A DNA stretch of 64,000 nt from a bacterium (GCA_030431975.1 JAUIHP010000025.1:1-64000), one strand, 5' to 3'; positions 1 to 9,615 are shown, counted from the stretch's first letter. Numbers and translations: made by a program. Notes: a model not told the origin generated them from the letters alone.

Positions 1-244
1 GGCGTGCCGTTCGCATCCGTAGTCGCCTCCGCCAATCGTCACATAGCTATGACTATGCTCCACATGGCTCAGGCTGCGTGCGGCCCCGGATGACACACTC
101 TGACGCGTTTCAGCTCGAGAAAAATTGACGAATCAAGGCTAGTCTTCGCCTGCGAATTCCGATATTCACCCGCCCAGTACCCAGTCACCGAAAGAACAGT
201 CAAATCTCATATACATCTACTGCCTGCCACCGCCTGTATGCGGA

Positions 245-475
245 ATGCGATTACTAACGGGCGTCGTGACGACAGCGAACATTGAAGTCCGAGCTGAGGA
301 CGGCACAAGTCGGGTGCCTGTGTTCGACAACGCAGAACTTCTCGGAGAGCCGGTCGACGAGATCCCAGATGGAATTGTCCTGAGGGTCATCGAAGAGAAA
401 GCCGCTTCGTACCTAGTCGAGACCTTCGACGGCGAGGCGTTCATTTCTCGTGAGCACACTCAGCCTACAAACTAG
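245..475 (+). CDS. Small hypothetical protein, SH3-like
   Basis: 76 aa with no signal peptide or membrane segment. The acidic, valine-rich sequence, with alternating short hydrophobic stretches (VFDNAELLGEP, VLRVIEEKAASYLVE) and a terminal AFISREH motif, is reminiscent of a single bacterial SH3-like beta barrel. An antisense ORF covers the same bases, but the + frame gives the more protein-like composition. It starts at ATG 245 with no clear ribosome binding site. It lies outside the island in chromosomal sequence. Function unknown; the fold is an impression only. Confidence 0.4.
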   Translation: MRLLTGVVTTANIEVRAEDGTSRVPVFDNAELLGEPVDEIPDGIVLRVIEEKAASYLVETFDGEAFISREHTQPTN

Positions 476-696
476 AAGCCCGGCCTAGGCCCCGCTTGAA
501 CGTCGCAGACCGAAGCGTTCACGCAGATTCGCGAAGCGGCGTCTGGAGCCAATCGGCCGGAATTCGGAACGTCCGGCGTCATGCAACTGGAACCAACTTG
601 CGGCGCCGACGGCAGCTCTCACAAGCCTGAGCCGTCAACTCGGCGACCGGCGCATCTTCTCTATGCGCCCGGAAGCGGGGCGCGCATCGTTTCCGG

Positions 697-1419
697 TTAA
701 CGAAGCTTGAACTGCAAGGCAACGGCGGCTTCGTTTCCATTCGTGCCGGAGACGGACGTGAGTAGGGAGGCATTGCGACTCACCTGCATCTCTTGCCAAC
801 CGTCCGTTTCGATCAGAAAGCCCGTGACCCCTCCGACCGCGGTTCCAAAGAGCAGGCCGACAAAGCCGCCGGTCACTTGCACTGCTGGAGAGACAGCTGC
901 GACAAGGAAGTCGCTGCCATCACTGGAAGGTTCGACTTTGGCAAGGTGCCATCCGGCGACCGCACCGACGAGTCCCCCGATAACCAATCCCGGGACGACG
1001 TGGTTCTTCCGCGTTGCGACATCCAACCGCGCGATCCGATCTTCAGGGATACGGTGAACGATCTCGGTCGCCTCGTCGACGACAAGCCAGTGACCCTGAT
1101 CCCGACCAACGACCGATCCCACGATCTTCAGACCCGGAAAGTCGTGCGCTGACTTGCGGACGAACCTTGGGTCCTTTGGAAGAGAGCTTGGGTCAATGGT
1201 AGGTCGAGGCTGATCGAAAGCTGGGGTCGAGCGGGTTTGCCGGTCACTTGAGCCGATCTCGGGACCGTCTGCTCGCACCCACACACGAGTCCGAAACAGA
1301 CACCCATTCAGGTCCTCCTCTTCAGCGGTTGCCGGAGGAGCAAAAGCGACACAGAAGAGGAGAAACGCGACACCAAAGATTGGCTTCCTGAAGGCGGCGG
1401 GCAGCGGGCTGGGACTCAT
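697..1419 (-). CDS. Secreted or membrane hypothetical with glycine-zipper segments
   Basis: 240 aa if started at the ATG ending at 1419, which has AGGAGG-like sequence just upstream and is followed at once by a signal peptide (residues 1-32, FGVAFLLFCVAFAPPATA). Residues 100-135 (IVGSVVGRDQGHWLVV, then IPEDRIARLDV) resemble the small beta-barrel plus IP-x-D-x-I-x-R-L-x-V unit of a widespread family of uncharacterised envelope proteins. Two Gly/Val-rich hydrophobic stretches follow (about 141-160 and 180-203), typical of glycine-zipper membrane segments. The gene lies immediately left of the island; before insertion it would have sat downstream of ssrA, on the same strand. Function unknown. 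Confidence 0.7.
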   Translation of the reverse strand: MSPSPLPAAFRKPIFGVAFLLFCVAFAPPATAEEEDLNGCLFRTRVWVRADGPEIGSSDRQTRSTPAFDQPRPTIDPSSLPKDPRFVRKSAHDFPGLKIVGSVVGRDQGHWLVVDEATEIVHRIPEDRIARLDVATRKNHVVPGLVIGGLVGAVAGWHLAKVEPSSDGSDFLVAAVSPAVQVTGGFVGLLFGTAVGGVTGFLIETDGWQEMQVSRNASLLTSVSGTNGNEAAVALQFKLR

Positions 1420-1689
1420 GGGACCTCCGACTTGTGGGAGACTGTTGACTCCGGTTGTCACCCTATCGACGGAGACGAGGATTCAGAAAGCTGCAGTGGT
1501 GACGGATTGGACGAAATCTGTCGCGCCGGAAGATGCGTCCCATAAGAGGATCCGGAAGGTCACTTGGGAGTGTGCGCTGGTGTTGTGGCGGTGTTGTGCT
1601 GGCGGGTGGCCGGGTGGCATCGGAAGCCATTCGCCGGCTGAAAGGCGGAGCCCAAACCGGGATCGGCGACCGAAAGCGCACTTGGCAGT

Positions 1690-1708
1690 AAATGGTGGAG
1701 GCGGCGGG
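1690..1708. repeat. Left attachment-site repeat of the island
   Basis: The 19-bp sequence aaatggtggaggcggcggg is identical to 42895-42913, where it forms the 3' end of ssrA. Flanking bases differ on both sides (t versus g before it, aattgaat versus tatcgaac after it). A perfect direct repeat, with the integrase gene beside the copy in the intact RNA gene, is the usual mark of site-specific integration. The first stop codon the integrase frame would meet after excision, TGA at 1712-1714, sits right after this copy. That supports the boundary independently. Confidence 0.85.
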
Positions 1709-2279
1709 AATTGAATCGGAGACCCAGGGAACGGCACCTGGTCACAAAAGAGCTCCAAAACTGGTGCTCCTCCTGAGCAGAACCTCACTAATCGACCCAA
1801 CAGCACTCGGTTGTCGGCGATCACCCCCATCGAATCAGCGACTGAACCCGAACGGAGTCAACACTCCGCCGGACACCAAGAGCGTGCCATATGTGTGCCA
1901 GGGAATCCTCTGCCGGAGGGCCTGCCAGCGGTCGTGATTTCCGGTCTCCGGGATTGGCACAAGCTCCCTGCCCATGTCCGGACGGCTGTTGAGGCGCTCC
2001 TGAAGAGCGCCATGGACTGAGTCAAGACAGCTGAGACCTGGGCGACAGGCGACGGAAGGGTCTGCCCACAAGTAGACGGAGGCGGACTCCTGAGAGACAG
2101 GCACTCGAACTGTCCGTCCACGTCGAGACCAGTCGAAATGCTCTACTTGCTCCGCGCAAGACTCGAGCTTTAGCTCTACAGCTCCAGCACGCCCAACGCG
2201 GCCTACTACACCGTCGCCAAGTTTTGGCACAGCACGCGCGCCCCCTCAGCCACTCAGCAAGGACATCCCGATCCGCGTC
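1709..2279. other. Left-end island DNA, mostly without a recognisable gene
   Basis: Inner left end of the island. Apart from a possible small ORF (1811-2020) I see no convincing gene; the other ORFs here have low-complexity Ser/Arg/Pro-rich translations. Bases 2041-2053 contain two GGCGAC units 7 bp apart, within an 18-bp stretch repeated exactly at 37702-37719. Similar units occur before the AlpA-like gene at 41.05 kb. Confidence 0.5.
1811..2020 (+). CDS. Possible small protein at the island's left end
   Basis: 69 aa from a TTG start. The N-terminal half is not protein-like, but the C-terminal 25 residues (LRDWHKLPAHVRTAVEALLK, then SAMD) match a pattern I associate with small proteins encoded next to tyrosine integrases in planctomycete-type elements: W-x-x-LP-x-x-V-R-x-x-[IV]-x-x-[LM]-[LV]-x-[SA]-A. 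In the excised circle this ORF would lie about 100 bp downstream of the integrase stop codon, on the same strand. It may be a real accessory gene or the 3' remnant of one. The start is uncertain. Confidence 0.4.
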   Translation: MSAITPIESATEPERSQHSAGHQERAICVPGNPLPEGLPAVVISGLRDWHKLPAHVRTAVEALLKSAMD

Positions 2280-2858
2280 TCAGTGATCATGACCGCTGTG
2301 ATCATCGTCGGCATCGTGATCGTGATCGTGATCGTGATCGTGATCGTCACCGTGGTCATCTCCGTGACCACAAACACAAGCATACTCAAGGTGGTCGCAG
2401 CCAGGGCACTCCGCGAGATTGAGATTGAGACGAAGAGTTGTCTTCTCGGCTTCGGGGGTCATCCGAATCTGGATGACGGTCGGGATGTTGACCCCCTCCG
2501 GAAGCGGCTGATCGGACAGAAAGAACTGCTCCTTCTTCTCGAAGACCATCTTCGTCGGCGCCGTTCGCTTTCCGCAATACGCGCTGATGGATTGGGCACC
2601 TGGCTCCAGAATCGACCCGTCCTCGCCGAGGAATGTGATCTGAATCTTCCGATCCTCGCGAACGAAGAGCTCGGCATGGGGAACGATCTCCTCCAGGAGT
2701 CTCCCGTCGTTCGGACCGACAGCCGGCTGGTCTTCCCGCATCATCTCGGTATCGGAGACAGCTTCCACCTGTGGGTTCTTGGGGGCATCTTCACCGTAGC
2801 TCCTCACGGACGAAGCGACGAGAGCAATGACGAAAACGACAAACACTCTGTATCTCAT
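2280..2858 (-). CDS. Periplasmic protein with His/Asp-rich metal-binding tail
   Basis: 192 aa, started at the ATG ending at 2858, with AAGGAG 6 bases upstream. Residues 1-22 form a signal peptide (MRYRVFVVFVIALVASSVRS). The middle is a beta-rich domain with no family I can name. Near the C-terminus a CPGC and a CVCG motif precede a tail of alternating His and Asp, ending HSGHDH, suited to loose binding of Zn, Ni, Co or Cu. Last gene of the minus-strand RND operon, 33 bases after the pump stop codon. It probably acts as a periplasmic metal buffer or chaperone for that pump. The DNA coding the tail is a 6-bp tandem repeat, so its length could vary by slippage. Confidence 0.75.
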   Translation of the reverse strand: MRYRVFVVFVIALVASSVRSYGEDAPKNPQVEAVSDTEMMREDQPAVGPNDGRLLEEIVPHAELFVREDRKIQITFLGEDGSILEPGAQSISAYCGKRTAPTKMVFEKKEQFFLSDQPLPEGVNIPTVIQIRMTPEAEKTTLRLNLNLAECPGCDHLEYACVCGHGDDHGDDHDHDHDHDHDADDDHSGHDH

Positions 2859-2890
2859 GATTGGCTCCTTCTTTCCAAGATGTAGTTGTT

Positions 2891-5800
2891 TCAATGGGTC
2901 GCGGGCGCCTTTTCGCGCACCGCTTTCTCGGCGGCCTGACGCCCGAAAGTCCAGAAGACGGCGGGCGTGACCCCAAGCCCCAGAATGGTCGAGGTCACGA
3001 GTCCGCCGACGATCACTATGGCAACAGGATTGAGAATCTCCTTGCCCGGCGCGGTCGTGGGATCGCTGTCATGAAGACCTGGAACGAAACCCATGTTGAA
3101 CACCAGTGGGAGCAAAGCGATTCCCGCTGCCAGCGCAGTCATGAGTACCGGGACGAGTCGTTCCTCGGTCCCACGTTGTATCATCTCTCGCGTGAATCCG
3201 TATCCCTCGTGCCGCATCAGGTGCAAGTAGTGAGATATCATCATGATGCTGTTCCGCGCGGCGACCCCAGCGACCGCTATGAACCCGACCAGGGTCGCAA
3301 TGCTGATGTTGTTCAGCGTGAGATAGGTCAGGACAATGCCCCCGATGAGAGCGAGTGGAATGTCGCAGATCACCTGTGCCATGAAGACAGGAGTCCGGAA
3401 GAAGTTGTAGAGCAGAAATGCTATGACGAGAAGCACGGCGAGCGAAAGTAAAGCGATTCTTTGGCTGGCGTCTCTTTGCGCTTGGTATTCGCCTTCGTAG
3501 CTGACGGAATAGCCCTCCGGAATGTGCACAGTATCTTCGACCTTCTTCTGCAATTGCTCAATCGCTCCGACAAGGTCCTGCGTAGTTGGCTTGATGCTGA
3601 CGACGAAGCGGCGTCGCGTATTCTCGCGAAGGATGTTGTTTGGCCCGGTTGCGTTGCGAATGTCGGCGACGAATTTGAGCGGAATGAGCTGTCCGCTTTT
3701 GGTGTCGATGTACATATCCGCAAGTCGTTGCGGGGATTCACGCCAGGACTCCGGAAGGCGCACAACGAGATCGAAGATCTTCTGACCTTCGTAGACCTCG
3801 GTCACGACCTCGCCTCCGACGAAAGCTGCCAGTTCCTCGTTCAAATCGCCGGGCGTAACGCCGTACGCAAGCGCGCGCTGTCGATTGACTTCAATTCGAA
3901 GTTGCGGAATGGGCGCCTGTTGTTCTCCGGTCGCCTGTTCGAATCCGGGAATCTCCCGAGCCAGGTCTCGGATCTCGGTTCCGATCCGCCGGTTCTCGTC
4001 GAGGTCGGGACCAAAGACCTTCACAGCCACGGGAGCGGAGACCCCGCTTAGCATGTGGCCGATTCGATCCGCCAGAGGTCCGCTGAGCGCACTGAATGTC
4101 CCGGGCAGACTTCGCATCTTGTCTGTGATGTCTTGCAGAATCTCGACGCGCGGACGCCCATGGCTAGCGAACTCGACATCGAACTCGACTGTGGAAACGG
4201 GCACGACATGGTCGCCTCGCTCGGCTCGACCAAGGCGTCGTCCCACTCTTTCGACCTCTGGGATGGAAAGCAGTAGCTTGTCTGCCGCGGCCGATATCTC
4301 ATTGGTCTGTTGGAGGGAGGTCCCTGGCGACGCAGTCATGGCCACGAGGGCCGTTGGCTCGCGGAATGGAGGAAGGAAGTTGTTCCCCATCTGCGAGTAG
4401 AGCGTCAGTGCCAGCGCGAGGAGCAGACCCGCGATGCCCATGGCAATGAATGGTTGATCCAGCGCCAAACGGAGCCAGGTTCGATTCAGTACGTGTTTGA
4501 GGCCCCTGACGAGAACCCCGTCTCGGTGTTCCTGGTTCGACCGTGGACGGAGAAGGAGGGACGCGAGGACGGGAATGACCGTGAGCGAAACCAAAAACGA
4601 GGCGGCCATACTCACTATCGTCGCGATGGCGATCGGCGCAAAGAGCTTCCCCTCCATTCCACTCAGTCCGAGCAGGGGGAGGAATACGAGGATGATCAGA
4701 ACTGTGGCATAGAGAATCGAACCGCGCACTTCCGCGGAGGCCTCCGCGATTACTTTCAGTTTCGAACGTGGATTGGCCTCTCGGGCGTTCTCTTTCAGGC
4801 GTCGAAAGACGTTTTCCACATCGACGATTGCATCGTCGACGACCATTCCAATGGCGACAGCCAGCCCGCCCAACGTCATCGAGTTGACGCCCAGGCCGAA
4901 GAGATTGAAGACCCCGAAGGAAGTCGCCAACGAGAGCGGGATGGCAGTGAGGGTAATGAGTGTCATCCGGACGTTGAGAAGAAAGAGGAACAGGACGATG
5001 GCCACCATGATCGCCCCGTCGCGGATCGCTTCCTCGAGATTGGAGATCGAAACATCGACGAAGTCCGCTTGGCGGTAGATCTGCGTGATCGTGATTCCCT
5101 CCGGGGCCGCCTCCTGCAGCTCGAGCAGAGCCTGTTCTACGCGTTGCGTGAGGTCGATGGTATCGAAGCCGGGTGACTTCTTGACGCTGAGAATGACACC
5201 GAACTGGCCATCGACGGCGGCGTCTCCTCGCATCGGTTCGATGTCCCAGATCACGTCAGCAACATCCTGGATGCGGACGGCACGGTCGTTCTCATGTCGG
5301 ACCACGGTGTTCCCGATCTCATCGAGATCGGTTGTCATGGCGAGATTGCGCACCATCGTTTCCTGCGCCCGTTTCGTCAGGAACCCCCCGGTTGTGTTGC
5401 TCACCGACTTTCCGGTGGCCTCTCGGACTTCCTCGAACGTGATCCCGAGTGCGAGCATGCGCTGTGGATCGGGCTGCACCTGCACCTGCTTGACGCCACC
5501 TCCCATGGCGAGTACCTCAGCGATCCCAGAGATGCTCTGGAGCCGGCGGGCTAGCGTCCAATCGGCGTAGGTCCGGAGGTCGCGCGGATCGATCTTTCCT
5601 GTCGGATCAGTTACCCCGACAAGCATGATGTCACCCATGAGCGAACTCACCGGGGTCATGTAAGGCGTCACACCGTCCGGAAGTTCTTCCACAGCCCCCG
5701 AGAGACGTTCCTGGACGAACTGGCGGGCCTGGTAGATGTCCGTGTTCCAGTCGAACTCGACGAAGATGAGGGAGAGTCCGACATCGGTAGTCGTTCGGAG

Positions 5801-6043
5801 GCGACTCACCCCGTTGACGCCCATGAGTGCGTTCTCGAGAGGGATGGTGACGAGTGTCTCCACCTCTTCCGGTGCGTAGCCCGTCGCCTCGGTCAACAAG
5901 GTCACTGTCGGTTTCGTCAGGTCCGGGAGTACGTCAACGGGCAGCTCCATCGCGCTTCGCACTCCATAAAACAGCACTCCCGCAGCCAACAGCAAGACCA
6001 CTGTCCGCTGCCGAAGGGAGAATCGGATCAGTCGGTTAAGCAT
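2891..6043 (-). CDS. Heavy-metal efflux RND pump (CusA/CzcA family), system 1
   Basis: 1050 aa, the usual length of a heavy-metal RND inner-membrane pump. The ATG ending at 6043 is chosen because MLNRLIRFSLRQR begins the conserved cytoplasmic N-terminal helix leading into TM1; the longer frame adds unrelated residues. Typical features are the large periplasmic domain after TM1 (PVDVLPDLTKPTVTL), the TM4 segment AVAIGMVVDDAIVDVEN with its acidic proton-relay residues, and a second large loop. The TM4 signature is neither the DFG-x-x-VDG type of CzcA nor exactly CusA, so the metal is uncertain. It overlaps the adaptor gene by 8 bases; operon order is TolC, adaptor, pump, His-rich protein. Confidence 0.9.
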   Translation of the reverse strand: MLNRLIRFSLRQRTVVLLLAAGVLFYGVRSAMELPVDVLPDLTKPTVTLLTEATGYAPEEVETLVTIPLENALMGVNGVSRLRTTTDVGLSLIFVEFDWNTDIYQARQFVQERLSGAVEELPDGVTPYMTPVSSLMGDIMLVGVTDPTGKIDPRDLRTYADWTLARRLQSISGIAEVLAMGGGVKQVQVQPDPQRMLALGITFEEVREATGKSVSNTTGGFLTKRAQETMVRNLAMTTDLDEIGNTVVRHENDRAVRIQDVADVIWDIEPMRGDAAVDGQFGVILSVKKSPGFDTIDLTQRVEQALLELQEAAPEGITITQIYRQADFVDVSISNLEEAIRDGAIMVAIVLFLFLLNVRMTLITLTAIPLSLATSFGVFNLFGLGVNSMTLGGLAVAIGMVVDDAIVDVENVFRRLKENAREANPRSKLKVIAEASAEVRGSILYATVLIILVFLPLLGLSGMEGKLFAPIAIATIVSMAASFLVSLTVIPVLASLLLRPRSNQEHRDGVLVRGLKHVLNRTWLRLALDQPFIAMGIAGLLLALALTLYSQMGNNFLPPFREPTALVAMTASPGTSLQQTNEISAAADKLLLSIPEVERVGRRLGRAERGDHVVPVSTVEFDVEFASHGRPRVEILQDITDKMRSLPGTFSALSGPLADRIGHMLSGVSAPVAVKVFGPDLDENRRIGTEIRDLAREIPGFEQATGEQQAPIPQLRIEVNRQRALAYGVTPGDLNEELAAFVGGEVVTEVYEGQKIFDLVVRLPESWRESPQRLADMYIDTKSGQLIPLKFVADIRNATGPNNILRENTRRRFVVSIKPTTQDLVGAIEQLQKKVEDTVHIPEGYSVSYEGEYQAQRDASQRIALLSLAVLLVIAFLLYNFFRTPVFMAQVICDIPLALIGGIVLTYLTLNNISIATLVGFIAVAGVAARNSIMMISHYLHLMRHEGYGFTREMIQRGTEERLVPVLMTALAAGIALLPLVFNMGFVPGLHDSDPTTAPGKEILNPVAIVIVGGLVTSTILGLGVTPAVFWTFGRQAAEKAVREKAPATH

Positions 6044-7280
6044 CTTTGACCGGCCTCCTCTGTGGCAGCTCGGTAGCGCCGGAATCAGGTCGTTCCGAAG
6101 TGGCTGCAGTTCCATCCTCTTCCGCCAAACTGATCAGCCGCGTGATGAGCCGGGTATCGCGGGCATGCTTCAGCCCACTCAGGACAAGGAGGGCAGCAAG
6201 AATGACAGCAGCAAATCCCAGAAAGAGTGTTACTGGCCCTCCTTTGGCGCTCCCTGAAGACGCCCCAAGCGCGGCCTCTTGGGTTGCGTTCTGGTTTGCC
6301 GTCATCTCCGAACCGTCTTCGTTGTGTTCATGCCCGTGGGCAGCATCAAGAGCCTCTCTCAAAGACACACTTCCGCTGCTCGCAGATCCGAGGAAGTAGG
6401 ATCCGGTTGTGACTACCCGATCTGCCGGAAAGAGTCCGCCTACGATCTCGACGTACTGGTCATTCTGGGCCCCGGTCTGGACAGGCGACTTGATGAAGGC
6501 GTGAGGTAAGTCGAAATGCTCGACGTAGACGACACGATGGGCTGGATCACCTTGCACGGCTTCCCGTGGCACGGCGAGGACATCGGAGCGACTTCGGGTG
6601 ATGATGGAAAACTCGGCCCGCATGCCCGGCCGGAGGTGAAGCTCCGGATTCTCGAGTAGGAAGATGGCGTCCAGCGTCCCCGTCGACGCGTCGGCCTGCG
6701 TCCCGAATCGGATGAGTTCTCCCTCGAAGAGTTCGTCGGGGAGAGCCGCCACGCGGATGCGTGCCTTCGAGCCAACCTTGACCCGCCCGGCCTCCTGCTC
6801 GGGCACGCGAGCGATCGCCCAGACCTCTGTAAGATCCGTGATGTCGAGGAGTTCATTCTCCGGCTCGACCGGCTCACCTTGGCGAACGTGACGTTGAATG
6901 ACCGTGCCGGAGATCGGTGCGGACAGCGGGATGATCGGCGGCGGATCGCCGGGAAGCCGACTCTCGACTCGCACAAGAACATCCCCTTGTCGCACCCGGT
7001 CACCCGGAATGACGTTGACCTCGACCGCACGCCCTGAGATACGGCTACTGACGACGGCGTGATGGGTCGGAAGGTAATCGATCCGCCCGATGGAGAAGAC
7101 CACCTCCTCGAAGCCGATCTCGACCGCTTCCGCCATCTCCAGGCCAAGGTTCTTCACCGCGATGTCACTCAGGACGATCGTATCCTCGGCGCCTTCGATC
7201 GGAGGCTCTTGGCTCATTGCCGGGCCGACCAGAACCAAGCTGATCAGCGCAACTACAAACAAGATCGTGAAGTTCTTCAT
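6036..7280 (-). CDS. RND periplasmic adaptor (membrane fusion protein), system 1
   Basis: 414 aa starting at the ATG ending at 7280; the longer ORF only adds sequence from the tolC-like gene. A signal peptide (MKNFTILFVVALISLVLVG) is followed by the barrel-sandwich hybrid halves (GRAVEVNVIPGDRVRQGDVL near residue 80) and beta-barrel sequence (VWAIARVPEQEAGRVKVGSK). The short region between the halves has little of the long alpha-hairpin of drug adaptors. Unusually, the C-terminus carries a transmembrane segment (GPVTLFLGFAAVILAALLVL, about 350-370) plus a short cytoplasmic tail, preceded by a HGHEH cluster. It links the pump to the outer-membrane channel. 10 bases downstream of that channel's gene. 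Confidence 0.88.
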   Translation of the reverse strand: MKNFTILFVVALISLVLVGPAMSQEPPIEGAEDTIVLSDIAVKNLGLEMAEAVEIGFEEVVFSIGRIDYLPTHHAVVSSRISGRAVEVNVIPGDRVRQGDVLVRVESRLPGDPPPIIPLSAPISGTVIQRHVRQGEPVEPENELLDITDLTEVWAIARVPEQEAGRVKVGSKARIRVAALPDELFEGELIRFGTQADASTGTLDAIFLLENPELHLRPGMRAEFSIITRSRSDVLAVPREAVQGDPAHRVVYVEHFDLPHAFIKSPVQTGAQNDQYVEIVGGLFPADRVVTTGSYFLGSASSGSVSLREALDAAHGHEHNEDGSEMTANQNATQEAALGASSGSAKGGPVTLFLGFAAVILAALLVLSGLKHARDTRLITRLISLAEEDGTAATSERPDSGATELPQRRPVKDA

Positions 7281-7290
7281 GAGACCCCGC

Positions 7291-8568
7291 TCACGGTTTG
7301 GCCACAGCGGCGACGAAGCGCACGCGGGCGTGATGAAAGTTACGAAGAGCATCGATACGAGAGGCCCCGAGTTGAAGCTGTTGCTCACGGGCGCGGAGAA
7401 CGGCCTGGAGGTCTCCCAATCCTTCGCGGTAGGCTCGCTCCGCGTCCGCCGCCTGCTTGTCGGCAAGAGGGAGTAGCTCTGAGGAGATATTGAGGAGTAG
7501 CTCGTTCCACTCGACCATCTCTCGTCGCGCCGTCTCGGCTTCGTGGCGAATGTTGTGGGCAAGAGCTTCGAGTTCCCGCCGTTTCCGTTCGGCTCGTGCT
7601 TCCGCGACCTGGATCCCGCCTTGATTCCTGTTCCAAAAGGGCAGTGGCAGAGAGACGCGGAACCCCAGGCTCACTTCGCTTTCCAGCCCCTCGGGAGCGT
7701 CCTCCGCCCGGTCGAGGGCGACCGCGATTCCAGCTTCGATGTCGTCGAACCGGCGTGCCCGTTCCAATCGAACTCCGATCGACGCGGACTCGGCTTCCAA
7801 AGCCGCGGCCTGGTACCCAGATCGCCTCTCCGGTTCGATCAAGTGAGATGGAAGCTCGGCAGGCAGGAGTTCGCCCAGAATGTTCACGGATTCAAACGGG
7901 TCCATGCCAAGAAGTGGCTTCAGTCTTCCGGTAGCAGCGATCTCATCGGCCCGAAGTTGGCGGACTTCACTGGCCAGTCGGATAGCCTCCAGGCGAGCCT
8001 GGCCGGCATCGATCGGCGACAACTCACCGCGCGCCGCCACCTTGCCGACGAAGTCGGCAAACTGGTTGGACAGCTCCGCCTGTTGGCGTCGCAGTTCACG
8101 CTGTTGACGAATTGCCAGGACATCCACTAGCGCAGCCTGAGCTTCCGCGACAAAGTGGCGCTCTAGGTCCGCGATCTCCGCTGAGGCTACCTCGGTTCTG
8201 AGGTTGGAAATCTCAGTCTCGAGGCCCAGCCGACCCGTAAGCGGAACGCTTTGGACGATACCGACCTCCGTCGTTCGCTCGCGAAAACCGCCGCTTCCGC
8301 TCAGGCCAAGCTCGATCGCCGGGTTGGACCAGCGTCCTGCCTGGACCTTCCAACCGTTGGCTTCCTTGACCTTCAGACGCACTGCGGCAAGGTCTGGGTT
8401 GTTCCTGCGAATACGTTCCGGAATGCTCTCGAACGTGATAACGAAACCGGACGGATCTTCGGCCGAGGGGTTCTGCCCCTTCGGTTCCGTTCCGCGCGCC
8501 TCCGTCCCCAAGCCCAAAAGGCATGTGACTGTCGAGACGCACAAGGCAACGATAGTTCTTTGGATCAT
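7291..8568 (-). CDS. TolC/CzcC-like outer-membrane efflux protein, system 1
   Basis: 425 aa with a signal peptide (residues 1-25). Two repeats of long amphipathic helices with periodic Ala, Leu and Glu, and the motifs PGLXF-like NPDLAAVRLKVKEANG and SLPLPFWNRNQGGI, are typical of the outer-membrane factor family in CzcCBA operons. It should form the trimeric channel by which the adjoining pump exports metal across the outer membrane. First gene of the operon 8568-2280; about 170 bases separate it from the Cys/His-rich gene upstream, so a promoter may lie there, though none is obvious. Confidence 0.88.
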   Translation of the reverse strand: MIQRTIVALCVSTVTCLLGLGTEARGTEPKGQNPSAEDPSGFVITFESIPERIRRNNPDLAAVRLKVKEANGWKVQAGRWSNPAIELGLSGSGGFRERTTEVGIVQSVPLTGRLGLETEISNLRTEVASAEIADLERHFVAEAQAALVDVLAIRQQRELRRQQAELSNQFADFVGKVAARGELSPIDAGQARLEAIRLASEVRQLRADEIAATGRLKPLLGMDPFESVNILGELLPAELPSHLIEPERRSGYQAAALEAESASIGVRLERARRFDDIEAGIAVALDRAEDAPEGLESEVSLGFRVSLPLPFWNRNQGGIQVAEARAERKRRELEALAHNIRHEAETARREMVEWNELLLNISSELLPLADKQAADAERAYREGLGDLQAVLRAREQQLQLGASRIDALRNFHHARVRFVAAVAKP

Positions 8569-8742
8569 GACGCGGACTTACCGACCTCCCCACATACAAG
8601 AGCACGGGCGTTCGAGCCTGTTTTTCGGCACTTTTTTCCGGATGTGATGGGGGTAGAACCGCAGCCGTCCGACCGGCCGAGAATGCATCTGCCGATGCTG
8701 ACAGGCGGAAGGGCGCTCTACGCCGAGCGAAACCTAGGTCCG

Positions 8743-9201
8743 CTAGGCGATGGGGGGGCGATCCAATAGAAAGACCAGAGGCTCAAGCGGAGCGGACCAG
8801 AGGGATTCCCGCCACGTTTCTCCACCACACAGTGGTTGGATCCACTCGTCCGCGTTGACGAAGAGTCCAACGGCGGCGCCGGAGCAGATGCACTGATGGT
8901 GGTGGTGACTTTGCTGGTGCTCATGGGGACCGGGCGGGCACTCAGAAACCTCTTTGTGGGAACAAGCGGTCGCTTCACCGAACTCGCAAGCACACTCTGC
9001 CGGTGCGGAGACGAAGACAGCATGAGATCCCCGGGCGACAATCTCGTTGCAGGCATCCGCCTCTACACAAGGATCCAAGTCCGCGCAAACCTCGGCATCG
9101 TCGCACGGCGTCTCATGGCCCGGACCCCATCCAAGATTGGGCAGGGAACCGGCCATTACGGCAGCCACTAGGACGACTCTCAAGAGGATCTGCATAGTCA
9201 T
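8743..9201 (-). CDS. Secreted Cys/His-rich hypothetical protein
   Basis: About 152 aa. Start codons ending at 9201 and 9195 are both possible (MTMQILL). A signal peptide (ILLRVVLVAAVMAGSLPNLG) is followed by a mature region with about ten cysteines (DPCVEADAC, CACEFGEATAC) and a His cluster (HEHQQSHHHHQC), consistent with metal binding in the periplasm. No family recognised. It lies in the same direction as, and upstream of, RND system 1 and may be co-expressed with it. The stretch 9202-9615 further upstream contains no gene I can support. Confidence 0.65.
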   Translation of the reverse strand: MTMQILLRVVLVAAVMAGSLPNLGWGPGHETPCDDAEVCADLDPCVEADACNEIVARGSHAVFVSAPAECACEFGEATACSHKEVSECPPGPHEHQQSHHHHQCICSGAAVGLFVNADEWIQPLCGGETWRESLWSAPLEPLVFLLDRPPIA

Positions 9202-9615
9202 AGGTTTACATTGCCAGTAAGTACGAGGTTCCGTCAAGGGCGACAAACATGGGTCGCGGCGCCAGGAATAGCCTTCCGGTTCAGCCTTGCGGCTCGGTTT
9301 CCTATTGAGGGTTCGGCAGTTAAGGCCCAGAGGTTGACTCCAAATGTTCGCAGGATTGTTCGTGTTTCGACAGAGCGGATAGCAACCGAGGATCCTCCAG
9401 GCTCATCAGTCCACCAGATTCTCGGTCTGGACCCTATTCGGCAACGGCCATCATTGCCCAACACCGCTCTTCTGGAGGCCTCGGCTGTCGAGCGCGCTGC
9501 CGAGAAGAAGCCCGCCGACGTATCCAGCCAGCGTGAACTTGAGGAGCTAGCTCTCCGAAGCCCTCCTCGGAGTCGCCCTCGCGTTGCTTGTCGATTGACA
9601 CGCACATTCGACTGC

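Noticed and set aside
1692-1937. + strand ORF beginning MVEAAGIE
   Set aside because: The start is the antisense of the tmRNA 3' end in the attachment repeat; the rest is not protein-like.
1835-2230. Minus-strand ORF of 131 codons near the left end
   Set aside because: No recognisable motif, signal or ribosome binding site, and it overlaps the more credible + strand small ORF.
2280-2350. CRISPR-like array
   Set aside because: The unit is only 6 bp and lies in a coding tail; there are no spacers.
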